Origin: Rhodococcus sp. NBC_00297
GTDB taxonomy: Bacteria > Actinomycetota > Actinomycetes > Mycobacteriales > Mycobacteriaceae
Assembly (NCBI RefSeq): GCF_036173065.1
Contig: NZ_CP108041.1
Span: 2,545,001 to 2,609,000 of the forward strand
Length of the DNA stretch: 64,000 nt
Direction: 5' to 3'
Positions 35,417 through 44,704 of the stretch are shown piece after piece. Positions within the stretch are counted from its first letter, which is position 1; each line of letters opens with the position of its first letter. Both the position numbers and the translations under genes were made by a program. The notes beneath the pieces are model-generated. The model did no database searches, was not told where the DNA came from, and worked only from the letters and a program-made list of their open reading frames with translations.

Positions 35417-36631
35417 GTGGCAACGACACCGGACGGCGACACCGATGCGGGAGCCGACCAGCGCACTCCGCTGGTGCAACCGCCGAAGCTGCGGACCGAG
35501 GCCGATCGCGGCGCGACCCGGTTGGAGCTGTTCTTCGACCTCGCCTACGTGCTGGTCGTGCACCAACTCGCACTCGCACTGAAGGACGACCTTCGCTGGC
35601 AGGGCATCGCCGAGTTCGCGGGAATCTTCGCCGTCACGTGGTGGTCCTGGGTGACCACCACGTTGTACGCCAACAGGTTCGACACGAACGACGTCCTGTA
35701 CCGATTGCTGAAACTCGCCGCCACCTTCGCCGTGGCGGTGATGGCCGCCAGTGCCGCGACGGCGGTGGGCGGCGACGGGACCGTCGCCTTCGGAGCCGGG
35801 TACATCGCGACGCGGGTGATTCTCGCCGGTCTGTATCTTCGCGCACGGCGGCATATCCCCGACGTCCGCGTCACGATCGATCTGTACCTCGCGGCCACCG
35901 GCGTCAGTATCGTGATCTGGACGGTCTCGCTGCTCACCCCGTCACCGATCACCTACCTGCTGTGGGCGGTGGGAATCATGGTGGAGGCCGCGGCGCCGTT
36001 CGCCGCGACCCACTGGGGACCGGATGTTCCGCTGCACCTCGAGCATCTGCCGGAGAGGTTCGGGCTCTTCGTCATTCTCGTTCTCGGTGAGTCGATCTCG
36101 GCTGTGGTGCTCGGGATGCACGACACCCACTGGATGTTCTCGTCCGTCGCCGTCGCGGCACTCGGATTCACGATCGCTGCAGCCGTGTGGTGGATGTACT
36201 TCGACATCGGCGGCGCGGAGGCCAAGACGGAGATCCAGGACGACGAGCGGGTGGTGGGCAGTGGGCGTGCCGACGGGTACGTCTACGGGCACCTCCCTCT
36301 CACCCTGGGTGTCGCTCTCCTCGGCGTCGGGATCCAGCAGTACGTCCTGCATCCCGTCGGCGAACTGACCGATGCCGGGCGCTGGGCCCTGTCCGGTGGG
36401 GTGGCGCTGTTCGTCGTCGGGATCTGCGCCGTTCTCGGCTGGAGTTCCGGCGACTGGAAAACGGTGTTCCCGTGGCCGGCGCTGGCCATTCCCGTCGTCG
36501 TCGTGCTGGGTCTCGTCGACACCAGGCTCCCGATCGCCTCGGCCATCGTCCTCGCTGTCGGCGCGATCACGGCCGTCGTCACCGGGGTGATCCGTCGGCG
36601 CCGCAGTCCGGTCGACACGACCGAGACCTGA
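35417..36631 (+). CDS. ltrA: Low temperature requirement protein A (LtrA) family membrane protein
   Basis: This LtrA family member has 404 residues and about eleven or twelve hydrophobic helices. LELFFDLAYVLVVHQLA after the N-terminal soluble tail and ERFGLFVILVLGESISAVV in the middle are the family hallmarks. LtrA was named for growth of Listeria in the cold; the biochemical role remains unknown. GTG at 35417 is the first good start; ribosome-binding sequence GGGTGG is weak. It ends 8 bases before the convergent hydrolase gene. Confidence 0.92.
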   Translation: MATTPDGDTDAGADQRTPLVQPPKLRTEADRGATRLELFFDLAYVLVVHQLALALKDDLRWQGIAEFAGIFAVTWWSWVTTTLYANRFDTNDVLYRLLKLAATFAVAVMAASAATAVGGDGTVAFGAGYIATRVILAGLYLRARRHIPDVRVTIDLYLAATGVSIVIWTVSLLTPSPITYLLWAVGIMVEAAAPFAATHWGPDVPLHLEHLPERFGLFVILVLGESISAVVLGMHDTHWMFSSVAVAALGFTIAAAVWWMYFDIGGAEAKTEIQDDERVVGSGRADGYVYGHLPLTLGVALLGVGIQQYVLHPVGELTDAGRWALSGGVALFVVGICAVLGWSSGDWKTVFPWPALAIPVVVVLGLVDTRLPIASAIVLAVGAITAVVTGVIRRRRSPVDTTET

Positions 36632-36639
36632 CGCCGGGG

Positions 36640-37497
36640 CTATCGGTCCCGGCCGGCGTGGTCGAGCAGCACGTCCGCCGCGTCTCCCGGGTGACTCCAG
36701 GGCCACCAGTGCTTCGCGTCGACCTCCAGGACGGTCAGGTCGGGGACCCAGCGGTCGACGTCCTGGACCAGATCGGGGGAGAGGAAGCGATCCTTCAGCG
36801 GAACCACGACGAGTGTGGGTACGTCGCACCGCGGTGGTGGCCCGGACAGCATGCGCCGAATGATGTTGGCGCGGTAGAGCTCGACACCGCGCTGCATGTT
36901 CAGCGGATCCGCGGCGGGAGCGGGGTCCGCGGGACCGGCCTGGACGAACAGAGTCGGAACGTACTTTCCCAGGACCGGCACGTGGAAGCCCCAGATGTAC
37001 CACGACCGGGCGAGCTGACCGAGCACCGACGGCCACTGGGTGGGCCGCAGTCCGCGCCGACGCGACGTCTCGCGGAGGTGGTCGATGCTGGGACCGGAGA
37101 CGGAGGTGAACGATCCGAACACCTCGGCGGCGCGGGGATCGCGCATCGGCTCCCACATCTGCACCGAACCCCAGTCGTGGGCGAAGGCGTGGACCGCTCC
37201 GCGGAGATCGGGGATCGACTCGACCACCGCATAGGTGTCGTCGGCCAGGCGTTCGATGGCGAACGACTCGGATCGTTCCGGGTGCTCGACGACGGTGCGG
37301 CCACCACCGCGCGTGTCGTAGGCGATGACGCGGGCGCGATCACCGATGGCGTCGATCATCGGGTGAAACATGGTGTGGTCGTCCGGATACCCGTGCACGA
37401 GCAGCACCGTCGTGTCCGACTCCGGATCGCCGTACTCGAACACGGCCAGTGCGGCACCCGTCGAGTGAGCGGTCCACCTGCTGTGCAGCTCGGTCAT
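36640..37497 (-). CDS. Alpha/beta hydrolase with Asp nucleophile (epoxide hydrolase/dehalogenase-like)
   Basis: This is a soluble alpha/beta hydrolase, 285 residues. The oxyanion motif is LVHGYPDD (HG at 35-36), and the nucleophile elbow is AHDWGS with Asp108 in place of serine, as in epoxide hydrolases and haloalkane dehalogenases. VLEVDAKHWWPWSHPGD near the end probably holds the catalytic His. The substrate is unknown. ATG at 37497 overlaps the stop of the TetR gene by 4 bases, so it is the last gene of a coupled operon with the D-amino-acylase and TetR genes. Confidence 0.87.
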   Translation of the reverse strand: MTELHSRWTAHSTGAALAVFEYGDPESDTTVLLVHGYPDDHTMFHPMIDAIGDRARVIAYDTRGGGRTVVEHPERSESFAIERLADDTYAVVESIPDLRGAVHAFAHDWGSVQMWEPMRDPRAAEVFGSFTSVSGPSIDHLRETSRRRGLRPTQWPSVLGQLARSWYIWGFHVPVLGKYVPTLFVQAGPADPAPAADPLNMQRGVELYRANIIRRMLSGPPPRCDVPTLVVVPLKDRFLSPDLVQDVDRWVPDLTVLEVDAKHWWPWSHPGDAADVLLDHAGRDR

Positions 37498-38099
37498 CCT
37501 GCCTCGCTCCTTCTGTACAGCGACTCTCCTCGGAGCAGTCGCGCGACGAGGTGCAGCCGCACCTCGTCCTGCTCGGGCTGCGGATGCACCACGGCGGAGA
37601 GGGCTTCCCCGTCGAGGAGGTGTACCACCGTGAAGAGCACCGTATCGAGTTCCGCCGCGGGAATCGTGCCCGCGATCGGCAGCGAGCGTCCGAGGTCCCC
37701 GATCTCCTGGTGGTAGCGCACGGTGAACGGAACGAGACGCTCCCGCAGTGCATCGTCACTCCGGGCGGCGATGAGCAGCTCGTACCAGGCACCGTTGATC
37801 GGCGCCCGGCACGCGGCGCGCAGCAACGTCAGGCAGCGCTCGACGGACGCCGAGCCGAAGCCGGACAGCCCGGCGCGGAACTCCTCGAACTGGCGCCTCC
37901 GGACCTCGTCCGCCGCGGCCACGACGAGATCGAGACGGGTGGCGAAGTGCCGGAAGAGCGCACCCGACGACACTCCCGCGCGGGTCACCACCTCGTTGAC
38001 CGTCGTGGCGGCGTAACCCTTCTCGCACAGCGACGCGATGGTCGCGTCGAGGAGTCGCGCGATGGTGTCGGTGCGGCGCTCTTCCTGCGTTCGTCTCAC
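37494..38099 (-). CDS. TetR family transcriptional regulator
   Basis: This 201-residue TetR protein has its helix-turn-helix at about residues 22-50 (GYAATTVNEVVTRAGVSSGA, then LFRHF). The C-terminal part resembles the TetR group with a conserved domain in actinobacteria, but I cannot name its ligand. GTG at 38099 overlaps the upstream acylase stop as GTGA, and its own stop overlaps the hydrolase start. It probably controls its own operon through the promoter in front of the acylase gene. Confidence 0.88.
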   Translation of the reverse strand: MRRTQEERRTDTIARLLDATIASLCEKGYAATTVNEVVTRAGVSSGALFRHFATRLDLVVAAADEVRRRQFEEFRAGLSGFGSASVERCLTLLRAACRAPINGAWYELLIAARSDDALRERLVPFTVRYHQEIGDLGRSLPIAGTIPAAELDTVLFTVVHLLDGEALSAVVHPQPEQDEVRLHLVARLLRGESLYRRSEAG

Positions 38100-39871
38100 A
38101 CGGACACGGTAGTGGCCGCAGGTGTCCTCACGCCCGCTCGCAGGAATCGGCCCGCCCGCTCGGACACCCCGAACCAGGAGGCGAATCGGCCCTCGCGATA
38201 CGCGACTCGTCCGCCGACGAGCGTCGCGGTGACCGCGGTGTCGTTACGGTTGACCATGCGGCTGAGACCCCCGAATTCCGGCATCGTCTCCTCGTTGTAC
38301 GCGTCGACCTCGTCCGTCAGGCCGGCGGGATTCACCACGACGATGTCGGCGCGATCGCCGAGACGCAGGTGGCCGGCGTCGACGCCGTAGAAGTCGGCGA
38401 GCTCGCCGCTGAGCTTGTGAGCCGCCTGGCCGACCGTCAGGAACGACTCGCGGGCGTCGTTCACGCGCCGGAGCAGGCGGATGCCGAAGTTGTAGAACGC
38501 CATGTTGCGCAGATGCGCCCCGGCATCGGAGAACCCCACCGTCACACCGGGCTTCGTGATCAGCTTGTCCATCTGCTTCTGGCGATGATTGGCGATGGTG
38601 GTGTGCCAGCGTAGTTTCCGGCCGTGCTCGACCACCAGGTCGAGGAAGGCGTCGACGACGTGGATCCCCTGCTCCCGTGCCAACTCTGCGATGTTCTTGC
38701 CGATGACGGACGAGTCGGGGCATTCGGTGATGATGACGTCGCCGAAGTCTCGGTGCCACACACGGGAGGAGAACTTCTTCTCGAAGTCGGCGCGGAACCA
38801 GCGTCGATACGCCTCGTCCTTCAGCAGTTCGTTGCGGCCGAGCTCCTCACGAAGGTGCAGAGCTGCTCTGCCGGAACCGAATTCCTCGAAGACGACCAGG
38901 TCGATTCCGTCGGAGTAGACGTCGAACGTCGTGGGCAGGTGCTGCCAGCGGAACTGACCCTTGCCCGGTCCGTTCACCGCAGCGGCCAGCGGACCGAAGA
39001 TGTGGTGGATCCACGGCGAGGCCTTGGCGTCGGCGGCGGCCAGCAGCGAGACCTTCAGTGCGCGTCGGCCGATGCCCGTCGCGGCGCCGAGGAAGAACAC
39101 CATGTCGTACTTGGTGTTCAGGTTCGGAATGCTCTGCAGCAGACGGCCGCGGCGACGCAGGATCTTGTGCAGGCGGCGGAACTCCGACCACGACGCGTAG
39201 GACGACGGCAGCGAGCGCGAGCGGTATCGATCCCCGTCCAGCTTGTCCCAGGGATTGGTCATCGTGGACATGCCGAGCATGCCCGCGTCGAGTGCCTTCT
39301 CGAGAGCGTCCGCCATCTGCGCCGTCTCCTCGCGCGTCGGTCGCTGGGAGCGGTCGGTCGACCGGTCGAGTCCCATGACGTGGGCGCGCAGGTCCGAGTG
39401 CCCCACCAGCGCAGCGATGTTCGGTCCGAGCGGGAGGCGCTCGAGCGCGGCGATGTACTCCTCCGGGCCCGACCAGGTCTTGTGCGTGTCGACGGCCTTG
39501 AGCACGTGATCGCGGGGGAGGGCCTCGACGCGGCTGAACAGGTCGGCGATGTCGACGGGAGTGGAGTACAGGGTGGAGAGCGAACAGTTGCCGAGCAGCA
39601 CCGTCGTCACGCCGTGGCGCACCGACTCGCTCAGGCCCGGCCCCACCAGGACCTCCGCGTCGTAATGAGTGTGCACGTCGACGAATCCCGGCATGACCCA
39701 CTGGCCGGTGGCGTCGATGACCTCGGTGTCCGGTCCGACGTCGAGCGCGTCCGAGGACACGGCACGGACCACGCCGTCGACGATGCCGACATCGCGGCGA
39801 ACTCCCGGCCCACCATCTCCGTCGAAGACGGTCCCGCCGCTGATCACCACATCGAAGTGCGACTCGTTCAT
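38096..39871 (-). CDS. N-acyl-D-amino-acid deacylase family amidohydrolase
   Basis: This is an amidohydrolase of the D-aminoacylase group, 591 residues, which would cut N-acyl-D-amino acids or a related amide. The metal motif is GFVDVHTHYDAEV (His67, His69), and VTVGFSDAGAHLRNM carries the conserved Asp. The N-terminal beta-barrel strand DVVISGGTVFDGDGGPG and the C-terminal LRLGDRADIVVVNP are also typical. ATG at 39871 has GGAGGT just upstream; an in-frame upstream start at 39901 adds ten non-conserved residues. It heads the three-gene operon. The region before it (39872-39932) should contain the promoter, including GAGTGATCACTC (39913-39924), a palindrome that could be the TetR operator. Confidence 0.88.
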   Translation of the reverse strand: MNESHFDVVISGGTVFDGDGGPGVRRDVGIVDGVVRAVSSDALDVGPDTEVIDATGQWVMPGFVDVHTHYDAEVLVGPGLSESVRHGVTTVLLGNCSLSTLYSTPVDIADLFSRVEALPRDHVLKAVDTHKTWSGPEEYIAALERLPLGPNIAALVGHSDLRAHVMGLDRSTDRSQRPTREETAQMADALEKALDAGMLGMSTMTNPWDKLDGDRYRSRSLPSSYASWSEFRRLHKILRRRGRLLQSIPNLNTKYDMVFFLGAATGIGRRALKVSLLAAADAKASPWIHHIFGPLAAAVNGPGKGQFRWQHLPTTFDVYSDGIDLVVFEEFGSGRAALHLREELGRNELLKDEAYRRWFRADFEKKFSSRVWHRDFGDVIITECPDSSVIGKNIAELAREQGIHVVDAFLDLVVEHGRKLRWHTTIANHRQKQMDKLITKPGVTVGFSDAGAHLRNMAFYNFGIRLLRRVNDARESFLTVGQAAHKLSGELADFYGVDAGHLRLGDRADIVVVNPAGLTDEVDAYNEETMPEFGGLSRMVNRNDTAVTATLVGGRVAYREGRFASWFGVSERAGRFLRAGVRTPAATTVSV

Positions 39872-39912
39872 GTGACCTCCATCACTGTGCGATGGGCTCA
39901 CCGTAACTTAGA

Positions 39913-39924
39913 GAGTGATCACTC
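39913..39924. promoter_or_regulatory. Palindrome upstream of D-aminoacylase operon
   Basis: GAGTGATCACTC is a perfect 12-base palindrome about 40 bases upstream of the acylase start. It is a plausible operator for the TetR regulator encoded in the same operon. Confidence 0.5.
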
Positions 39925-39932
39925 GCAATAGT

Positions 39933-40001
39933 GGGACTTCGTCCCCCGTGCGCCTTTTGCGCATCTCCGGATACGCAAAGGGCGCACGGGGCCGAAGGCT
40001 A
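39933..40001. repeat. Composite palindrome repeat, copy B
   Basis: Mini-hairpins GGGAC-TTC-GTCCC (39933-39945) on the left and GCC-GAA-GGC on the right flank an 18-bp stem (39944-39961 with 39974-39991, one G-T pair) around a 12-base loop. Read on the minus strand it begins directly after the secA2 stop with GTAGCCTTCGGCCCC. This is the most complete of three copies in the window. It probably ends secA2 transcription. Confidence 0.88.
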
Positions 40002-40002
40002 C

Positions 40003-42225
40003 TCAGAACGCGAGTGGACGGTGCGACTCGCGAACATAGGTCCAGGTCGAAGACGGACGCACCAGCCCCGCCGACTCGAGGTCCACGCCGTCGTCGGTGA
40101 TCGTCGAGGTCAGGAAGGTGCGGTCGGACTCCTCGAGGGCACGGGACTGCACCTCGGCGAACGCCTCGATCGCGATGCGGTGGTACTCGTCGAGCGGGTT
40201 CTGTCGGCCGAGTGCCCGGAGATGAATGCTCTCGCGGACATCGCCGAGGTGCGCCAGGTAGTCGGACCACGCGCGGTCGAGATGGTGGAGAACGATGCGC
40301 CGGGCGGCGCGTACGCGGGCGTCGGAGTCGACGGCCTCCAGTTCCGCGGCACGCTCGGGATTACGGGTGGCCAGCAGGTCCCACGCTTCGTCGGTGCCGA
40401 GCAGCGCGGCCCGACGCGTGTCGAGAATGTCGCGGTGCTGGGCAGTCAGCTGGTTGTACCGCCACGTGGACGCGTGGGTGTCGAGCATCGCGCCCTCCGC
40501 GACGCGCTGCGCGTGGTCGATGCGCTTGGCCGCGACCTCCGACTCGAGGAAGCCCGTGTCGTCGGGGTGGCCGGGGCGATCGCTCTTCTCCAGGTAGCGC
40601 GTCACGAGCGAGTCGTCCCAGCTGGCGAAGAACACGGAGCGGCCCGGATCACCCTGTCGCCCGGCGCGTCCCCGTAGCTGGTTGTCGAGGCGCTCGGTGA
40701 CGTACCGCGCGGTGCCGATCACGAGAAGGCCGCCGAGGTCGGTCACGCCGTCGCCGAGCCTGATGTCGGTGCCGCGGCCGGCGATCTGCGTCGAGACGGT
40801 CACCGCATCGCGCAGTCCGGCGCGCGCGATGATCTCGGCCTCCTCCGCGTCGTTCTTCGCGTTGAGGGCGACCACCGGCACTCCGGCGTCCTCGAGCCGG
40901 GCGGCCAGCGATTCGGACTCCTCGACGTCGTGCGTCCCCACGAGCACGGGCTGCCCCGTGGCGTGGGCTTCCAGCACTGCAGCGACGACGGCCGCGTTCT
41001 TCTCGGGAGCGGTGGCGTACACGCGGTCGACCTCGTCGACGCGGACGAGCGGCTCGTTCGGCTCGACCACCGACACCCCGAGGCCGTAGAACGCCCGAAG
41101 CTGTTCTCCTGCTGCGAGAGCCGTTCCGGTCATTCCGCACACGCGGCGGTACCGACCCATCAGGGCCTGCACGGTGATGGTGTCGAGGACCTGCCCAGTC
41201 TCCGTGCGCGCCAGGCCTTCCTTCGCTTCGACCGCGGCCTGGAGACCGTCCGGCCAACGCTGCAGCTCCGCGACACGGCCGCGGGCGGCGTTGACCAGCT
41301 GTACCCGACCGTCCCGCACGATGTAGTCGACATCCCTGCGTACCAACACCTCTGCGTGCAGGGTGAGATTGACGCGCACCAACGTGGTGCCGACGTGCTC
41401 CTCGCTGTACAGATCGATCCCGCCCAGTGCGTCCTCGAGCTTCTCGGCCCCGGCATCGGTCAGGAACACGTTGCGACGCTCGGCGTCGACCTCCCAGTCG
41501 GTGTCCGCGTCGAGGGATCGGACGGCGTCGAGCACGTCGTCGGCCGACACGTCCTGATCGATCGAACCGGCGAGAACCAAGGGCACCAGAGCTTCGTCGA
41601 CGAGCACCGAGTCGGCCTCGTCGACGACGGCGACGTCCGCGGTCGGGGAGACGAGCAATTCGACATCGTCCACCAGATGATCGCGCAGCACGTCGAAGCC
41701 CACCTCGTTGACCGAGGCGTAAGTGACATCGCACCCGTAGGCAGCGCGCCGCTCGTCCGCCGTCGACTCCGCCGTGATCCACCCGACCGTGACTCCGAGC
41801 GCGTCGTACAACGGGCCCATCCACTCGGCGTCGCGTCGCGCGAGGAAGTCGTTGACCGACACCACGTGCACGTCCCGGCCCTGCAGCACGTAGGCGGCGG
41901 CCGCGACGGCGCCGGAGAGCGTCTTCCCTTCGCCCGTCGCCATCTCGATCACGTCGCCCTCCAGTAGCCGTACGGCTCCGTAGAGCTGAGTGTCGAAGGG
42001 GCGCAGGGACAACGCACGATCGGACGCCTCGCGCGCGAGCGCGAGGAACGCGGGCACGTCGAAGGAACCGGCTCCGCGCAGACCGTCGGCCGCGGCACGC
42101 AGACCGTCCGCGTCGAGGTCGCGGTAGCGGTCCTCGAGCGCTCGGGCGGCATCCACGGCACCTCGCGACCGCGCATGCCCCTTCGCGACCGAACGACCGA
42201 GCAGGGACCAGAACCGTGACGCCAT
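40003..42225 (-). CDS. secA2: Accessory Sec preprotein translocase ATPase SecA2
   Basis: SecA2 is the second SecA ATPase of mycobacteria and relatives; it exports a small set of proteins through the Sec channel. The protein has 740 residues, shorter than SecA1 (over 900), and lacks the C-terminal zinc tail. The first ATPase motif is EMATGEGKT (Lys101). The Walker B-like [15 protein letters not shown] follows, and motifs [17 protein letters not shown] and [14 protein letters not shown] mark the second RecA domain. ATG at 42225 gives [10 protein letters not shown], a usual SecA2 start. Upstream are 600 non-coding bases with tandem repeats; downstream is palindrome copy B. No pgsA or wag31 neighbour was seen. 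Confidence 0.92.
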   Translation of the reverse strand: MASRFWSLLGRSVAKGHARSRGAVDAARALEDRYRDLDADGLRAAADGLRGAGSFDVPAFLALAREASDRALSLRPFDTQLYGAVRLLEGDVIEMATGEGKTLSGAVAAAAYVLQGRDVHVVSVNDFLARRDAEWMGPLYDALGVTVGWITAESTADERRAAYGCDVTYASVNEVGFDVLRDHLVDDVELLVSPTADVAVVDEADSVLVDEALVPLVLAGSIDQDVSADDVLDAVRSLDADTDWEVDAERRNVFLTDAGAEKLEDALGGIDLYSEEHVGTTLVRVNLTLHAEVLVRRDVDYIVRDGRVQLVNAARGRVAELQRWPDGLQAAVEAKEGLARTETGQVLDTITVQALMGRYRRVCGMTGTALAAGEQLRAFYGLGVSVVEPNEPLVRVDEVDRVYATAPEKNAAVVAAVLEAHATGQPVLVGTHDVEESESLAARLEDAGVPVVALNAKNDAEEAEIIARAGLRDAVTVSTQIAGRGTDIRLGDGVTDLGGLLVIGTARYVTERLDNQLRGRAGRQGDPGRSVFFASWDDSLVTRYLEKSDRPGHPDDTGFLESEVAAKRIDHAQRVAEGAMLDTHASTWRYNQLTAQHRDILDTRRAALLGTDEAWDLLATRNPERAAELEAVDSDARVRAARRIVLHHLDRAWSDYLAHLGDVRESIHLRALGRQNPLDEYHRIAIEAFAEVQSRALEESDRTFLTSTITDDGVDLESAGLVRPSSTWTYVRESHRPLAF

Positions 42226-42267
42226 GATCGCCAGGCTACCGACGGGCCCGTAGGTGCGGCCGCAAGC

Positions 42268-42640
42268 CGTGTGCACACCCCCAGCGGTGAGCGCACACGG
42301 TCTGCGGCCGGTGGGGAGGGGTGTGCGGTTACCGGAAGGGGTGCACGCTCTCGTCGCCGTGCCGCTGCGCGTCCGATTCTGGCGCGGCAACCGGTGTGCA
42401 CACCCTCAGTGTCAAGCGCGCACCCTCTGCTGCCGGCGGGTGGGGGTGTGCGGTCACCGGAAAGGGTGCACACACCCGGTGCTGCAGAATTGGGCGCAGT
42501 GTCGCTGCGCGTCCGATTCTGGCGCGGCAACCGGTGTGCAAACCCCCTGCGTCAAGCGCACACCCTCTGATGCTGGCGGGTAGGGGTGTGCGGTTATCGA
42601 AAGCGGTGCACACTCTCGGCGGCGAGCGCCGTGATGACGC
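42268..42640. repeat. Three degenerate tandem repeats of about 140 bp upstream of secA2
   Basis: Unit 1 (42268-42392), unit 2 (42393-42532) and unit 3 (42533 to about 42640, truncated) each begin with GTGTGCACACCC or a close variant, continue through GGGTGTGCGGT-ACCGGAA, and (units 1 and 2) end with GCGTCCGATTCTGGCGCGGC. Unit 2 is 140 bases, not a multiple of three, and the implied peptides change frame from unit to unit, so I read the array as non-coding. GTGTGCACAC is itself palindromic. Function unknown. Confidence 0.85.
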
Positions 42641-42831
42641 GGACCACGTCGCCGGTCCATTGGATGATCTCGCGTATCGCCGCGACCGGGAGGCTGGTGC
42701 TCGTACTGCACTCCTTCGGAAACTGGAGATATGTTCGCCTTCCCTGCTCACGACGAGGTCACGTGTGAAGATATCGGTGGTGGTTGGTGTCGATGTAGGA
42801 CGCATGAGGTCGAGACTTCCGGGGGGAAGCA
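42641..42831. other. Non-coding stretch between repeats and small membrane-protein gene
   Basis: No supported gene. Base composition is less GC-rich than the window. The minus strand has an open stretch encoding LPVAAIREIIQWTGDVVRV that runs into the third repeat, without a usable start codon; it could be a gene remnant or chance. Confidence 0.4.
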
Positions 42832-43143
42832 ATGAAGAAGAAGCCTTCGTTCCTGCGCATCTGGAGACGTTCCGCCCTGGTGGTAGTACTGGCGGGATAC
42901 TCGCTGTACGCCATCGTGCTGATCGCCGTGAACGTGTACTTCGTGTTCACGGATGACAATCCTGACCAGAGTGTGGTGGGCGCGCTGGTCACGATACCCA
43001 GATCTCTCCTTGTCGGGTTGGCATTGTGCACGATGTACCTGCTCACGCTGGGATTGATACCGGCACTTGTCTTTACGCTCCTGGTTGCCTGCGTCTGGTA
43101 CCAGTGGGACCGGCGCACACCTAGAACCACGCCCTGGGATTAG
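42832..43143 (+). CDS. Small membrane protein, 103 aa, unknown
   Basis: This is not a family I recognise. It begins with a basic tail (MKKKPSFLRIWRR), then a hydrophobic helix over about residues 15-37 (ALVVVLAGYSLYAIVLIAVN) and a second over about 58-90 (LLVGLALCTMYLLTLGLIPA), with a short Asp-rich loop (TDDNPDQ) between. Both ends are predicted inside. ATG at 42832 has a GGGGGG run 6 bases upstream. Codons such as AGA, GTA, CCT and AAT are more frequent than in neighbours, suggesting recent acquisition. No operon partner. Confidence 0.6.
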   Translation: MKKKPSFLRIWRRSALVVVLAGYSLYAIVLIAVNVYFVFTDDNPDQSVVGALVTIPRSLLVGLALCTMYLLTLGLIPALVFTLLVACVWYQWDRRTPRTTPWD

Positions 43144-43232
43144 TGCCGACAATGGTTTTGCGACATAACAGCACTTCAGGACTACTATCGCCGCGTTGTG
43201 ACCGTTCGCTCGTATCCGTCGCAGAAAAGCTG

Positions 43233-43907
43233 TCAGTGCCCTTTCGAAGTGAAGCGCAGATAGTAACCATCTGTATCGGTGACCCTGAAATCTCTCAACC
43301 CCCAGGGTCGATCTCGGATCGGCTCGGCGATCGTCACACCCACTGACACTGCAGCAGCCCACTCCGCGTCGATATCGTCTACTTCGATGACCAGCTCGGT
43401 TCCGGTGGGCACAGACCTCGAAGACGCATCCACGTCGCTGGTTGTTCGACATAAGCCGAAGCGAACTCCATCGCGTCGTACGAAGGCGTATGGCTCATCG
43501 ACATCAACGTCACCGGTCTCGAAACCCAGTAATCTATAGAACGCCAGGGACTTCGATACGTCCCGTACGAACAATTCGGCCCGTAAGGCCGCCCCGGTTC
43601 GGCGCAACGGGGGGCTCCCGGAAGGAGACGCGGGCGTTTGCCTCACACTGGCCGATCGTTCGCGACCCGAACCACCGTACTCGAGGAGTTCGACGGTGGC
43701 GGTGACCACCGATACATGTAGGCCGTCGTCCAAGTGGACGATCGAATGCGACACTGATTGCACCGCCTCGAAGTTGCTCTCCCACAATGCGATGGCGAAG
43801 GTTGCCTCGTGATTGCTCAACTCGGAATGCAGGTCGGACAGCGACGAGAACGGCCCGAGTTCGAGGGTGTAGATGTTCACCACGTTATCCGCGTTCGAAT
43901 CGCTCAT
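43233..43907 (-). CDS. VOC family protein with unusual N-terminal extension
   Basis: This protein has 224 residues. The C-terminal half (about 105-224) is a glyoxalase/bleomycin-resistance-type VOC domain: ALRAELFVRDVSKSLAFYRL, GDVDVDEPYAFVRRDGVRFG, TELVIEVDDIDAEWAAAV and DFRVTDTDGYYLRF. The N-terminal 90 residues (NIYTLELGPFSSLSDLHSEL and following) show no family I know; they may form a second degenerate domain. ATG at 43907 overlaps the stop of the SDR gene as ATGA, so the two are coupled. Codon use is less GC-biased than the window average. Confidence 0.78.
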   Translation of the reverse strand: MSDSNADNVVNIYTLELGPFSSLSDLHSELSNHEATFAIALWESNFEAVQSVSHSIVHLDDGLHVSVVTATVELLEYGGSGRERSASVRQTPASPSGSPPLRRTGAALRAELFVRDVSKSLAFYRLLGFETGDVDVDEPYAFVRRDGVRFGLCRTTSDVDASSRSVPTGTELVIEVDDIDAEWAAAVSVGVTIAEPIRDRPWGLRDFRVTDTDGYYLRFTSKGH

Positions 43908-44704
43908 CGCCGGAAGCCCCCTTCGGAATTGATGACTTGGCCCGTGATCCAGGCTGCTTCGTCCGTGCACAACCACGTGACGAGGCGGGCCGCATCGTCG
44001 GGGCTTCCCACGCGCCCTCCGGCGAAGCGGTGCTCGAGTTCCGACACCGCAGACTCGGTGAGATACCCGGTATCAACGGGGCCCGGGTTGACCGCGTTGA
44101 TGCGGATTCCCCGGCCCCCCACCTGATCGGCCAAAGTGGCAGTGACGCCGACCAGACCGGCCTTCGCGGCCGCGTAGGCCACCTCGCCGGGCATGGGTCC
44201 GAGATTCTGCCCCGACGTCATGAACACGACCGATGCGAGCTGTCCCGCTCGATGTTGCGCCAGAAGTGCCTGGGCCAGGAGGATCGACGTTCGTGTGTTC
44301 ACCGCCCGATGCCGGTCCAGGTCGTCGGCTGTCAGTTCGCCGAGCGCACCGTCGAATCCCGACAATGCTTGGTTGCACACCAGGGCGTCGATACCACCGA
44401 ATGCCGAGTGAGCTGTCGCGATCAGCTGCTCCGGCGCCCCTGGATCAGCGAGGTCCGCCTCGAGATCGACCACTCGGGCCCCGTCGGTCAGATGACCGCG
44501 CACGCTGTCCATCACCGCACCGATGTCGTCCGCACCCCACGGCTGTTGCTCGTCGTGCTGCGAGAAGTGGTGGCAAAGGACGTTCGCTCCGTACGCTGCC
44601 GCTCGGCACGCGACGGCGTGACCGATACCGGCACGGCGACTCACCCCGGTGACCACCACCGTTCGACCGCGAAGCGGCGACGGGTCGCGCCCAACATCGA
44701 ACAC
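43904..44704 (-). CDS. SDR family oxidoreductase
   Basis: This short-chain dehydrogenase has about 266 residues. The cofactor motif is VVVTGVSRRAGIGHAVA, with a longer loop than the usual TGxxxGxG. The catalytic region has FMTSGQNLGPMPGEVAYAAA, with Tyr in YAAAK, and the C terminus shows ITGQVINSEGG, typical of classical SDRs. CNQA replaces NNAG in the central motif, a notable change. The start is uncertain: GTG at 44704 is near the first conserved strand, and TTG at 44722 is in frame; neither has a good ribosome-binding site. It precedes the VOC gene in a two-gene operon. Substrate unknown. Confidence 0.82.
   Translation of the reverse strand: MFDVGRDPSPLRGRTVVVTGVSRRAGIGHAVACRAAAYGANVLCHHFSQHDEQQPWGADDIGAVMDSVRGHLTDGARVVDLEADLADPGAPEQLIATAHSAFGGIDALVCNQALSGFDGALGELTADDLDRHRAVNTRTSILLAQALLAQHRAGQLASVVFMTSGQNLGPMPGEVAYAAAKAGLVGVTATLADQVGGRGIRINAVNPGPVDTGYLTESAVSELEHRFAGGRVGSPDDAARLVTWLCTDEAAWITGQVINSEGGFRR

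Noticed and set aside
42271..42570. Short frames through the tandem repeats encoding HTP/RWG-like peptides
   Set aside because: Frame shifts between units because the period is not a multiple of three; no start signal.
42268..42640. Possible CRISPR-like array upstream of secA2
   Set aside because: Units are about 140 bases, degenerate and without uniform short repeats or spacers; no cas genes nearby.
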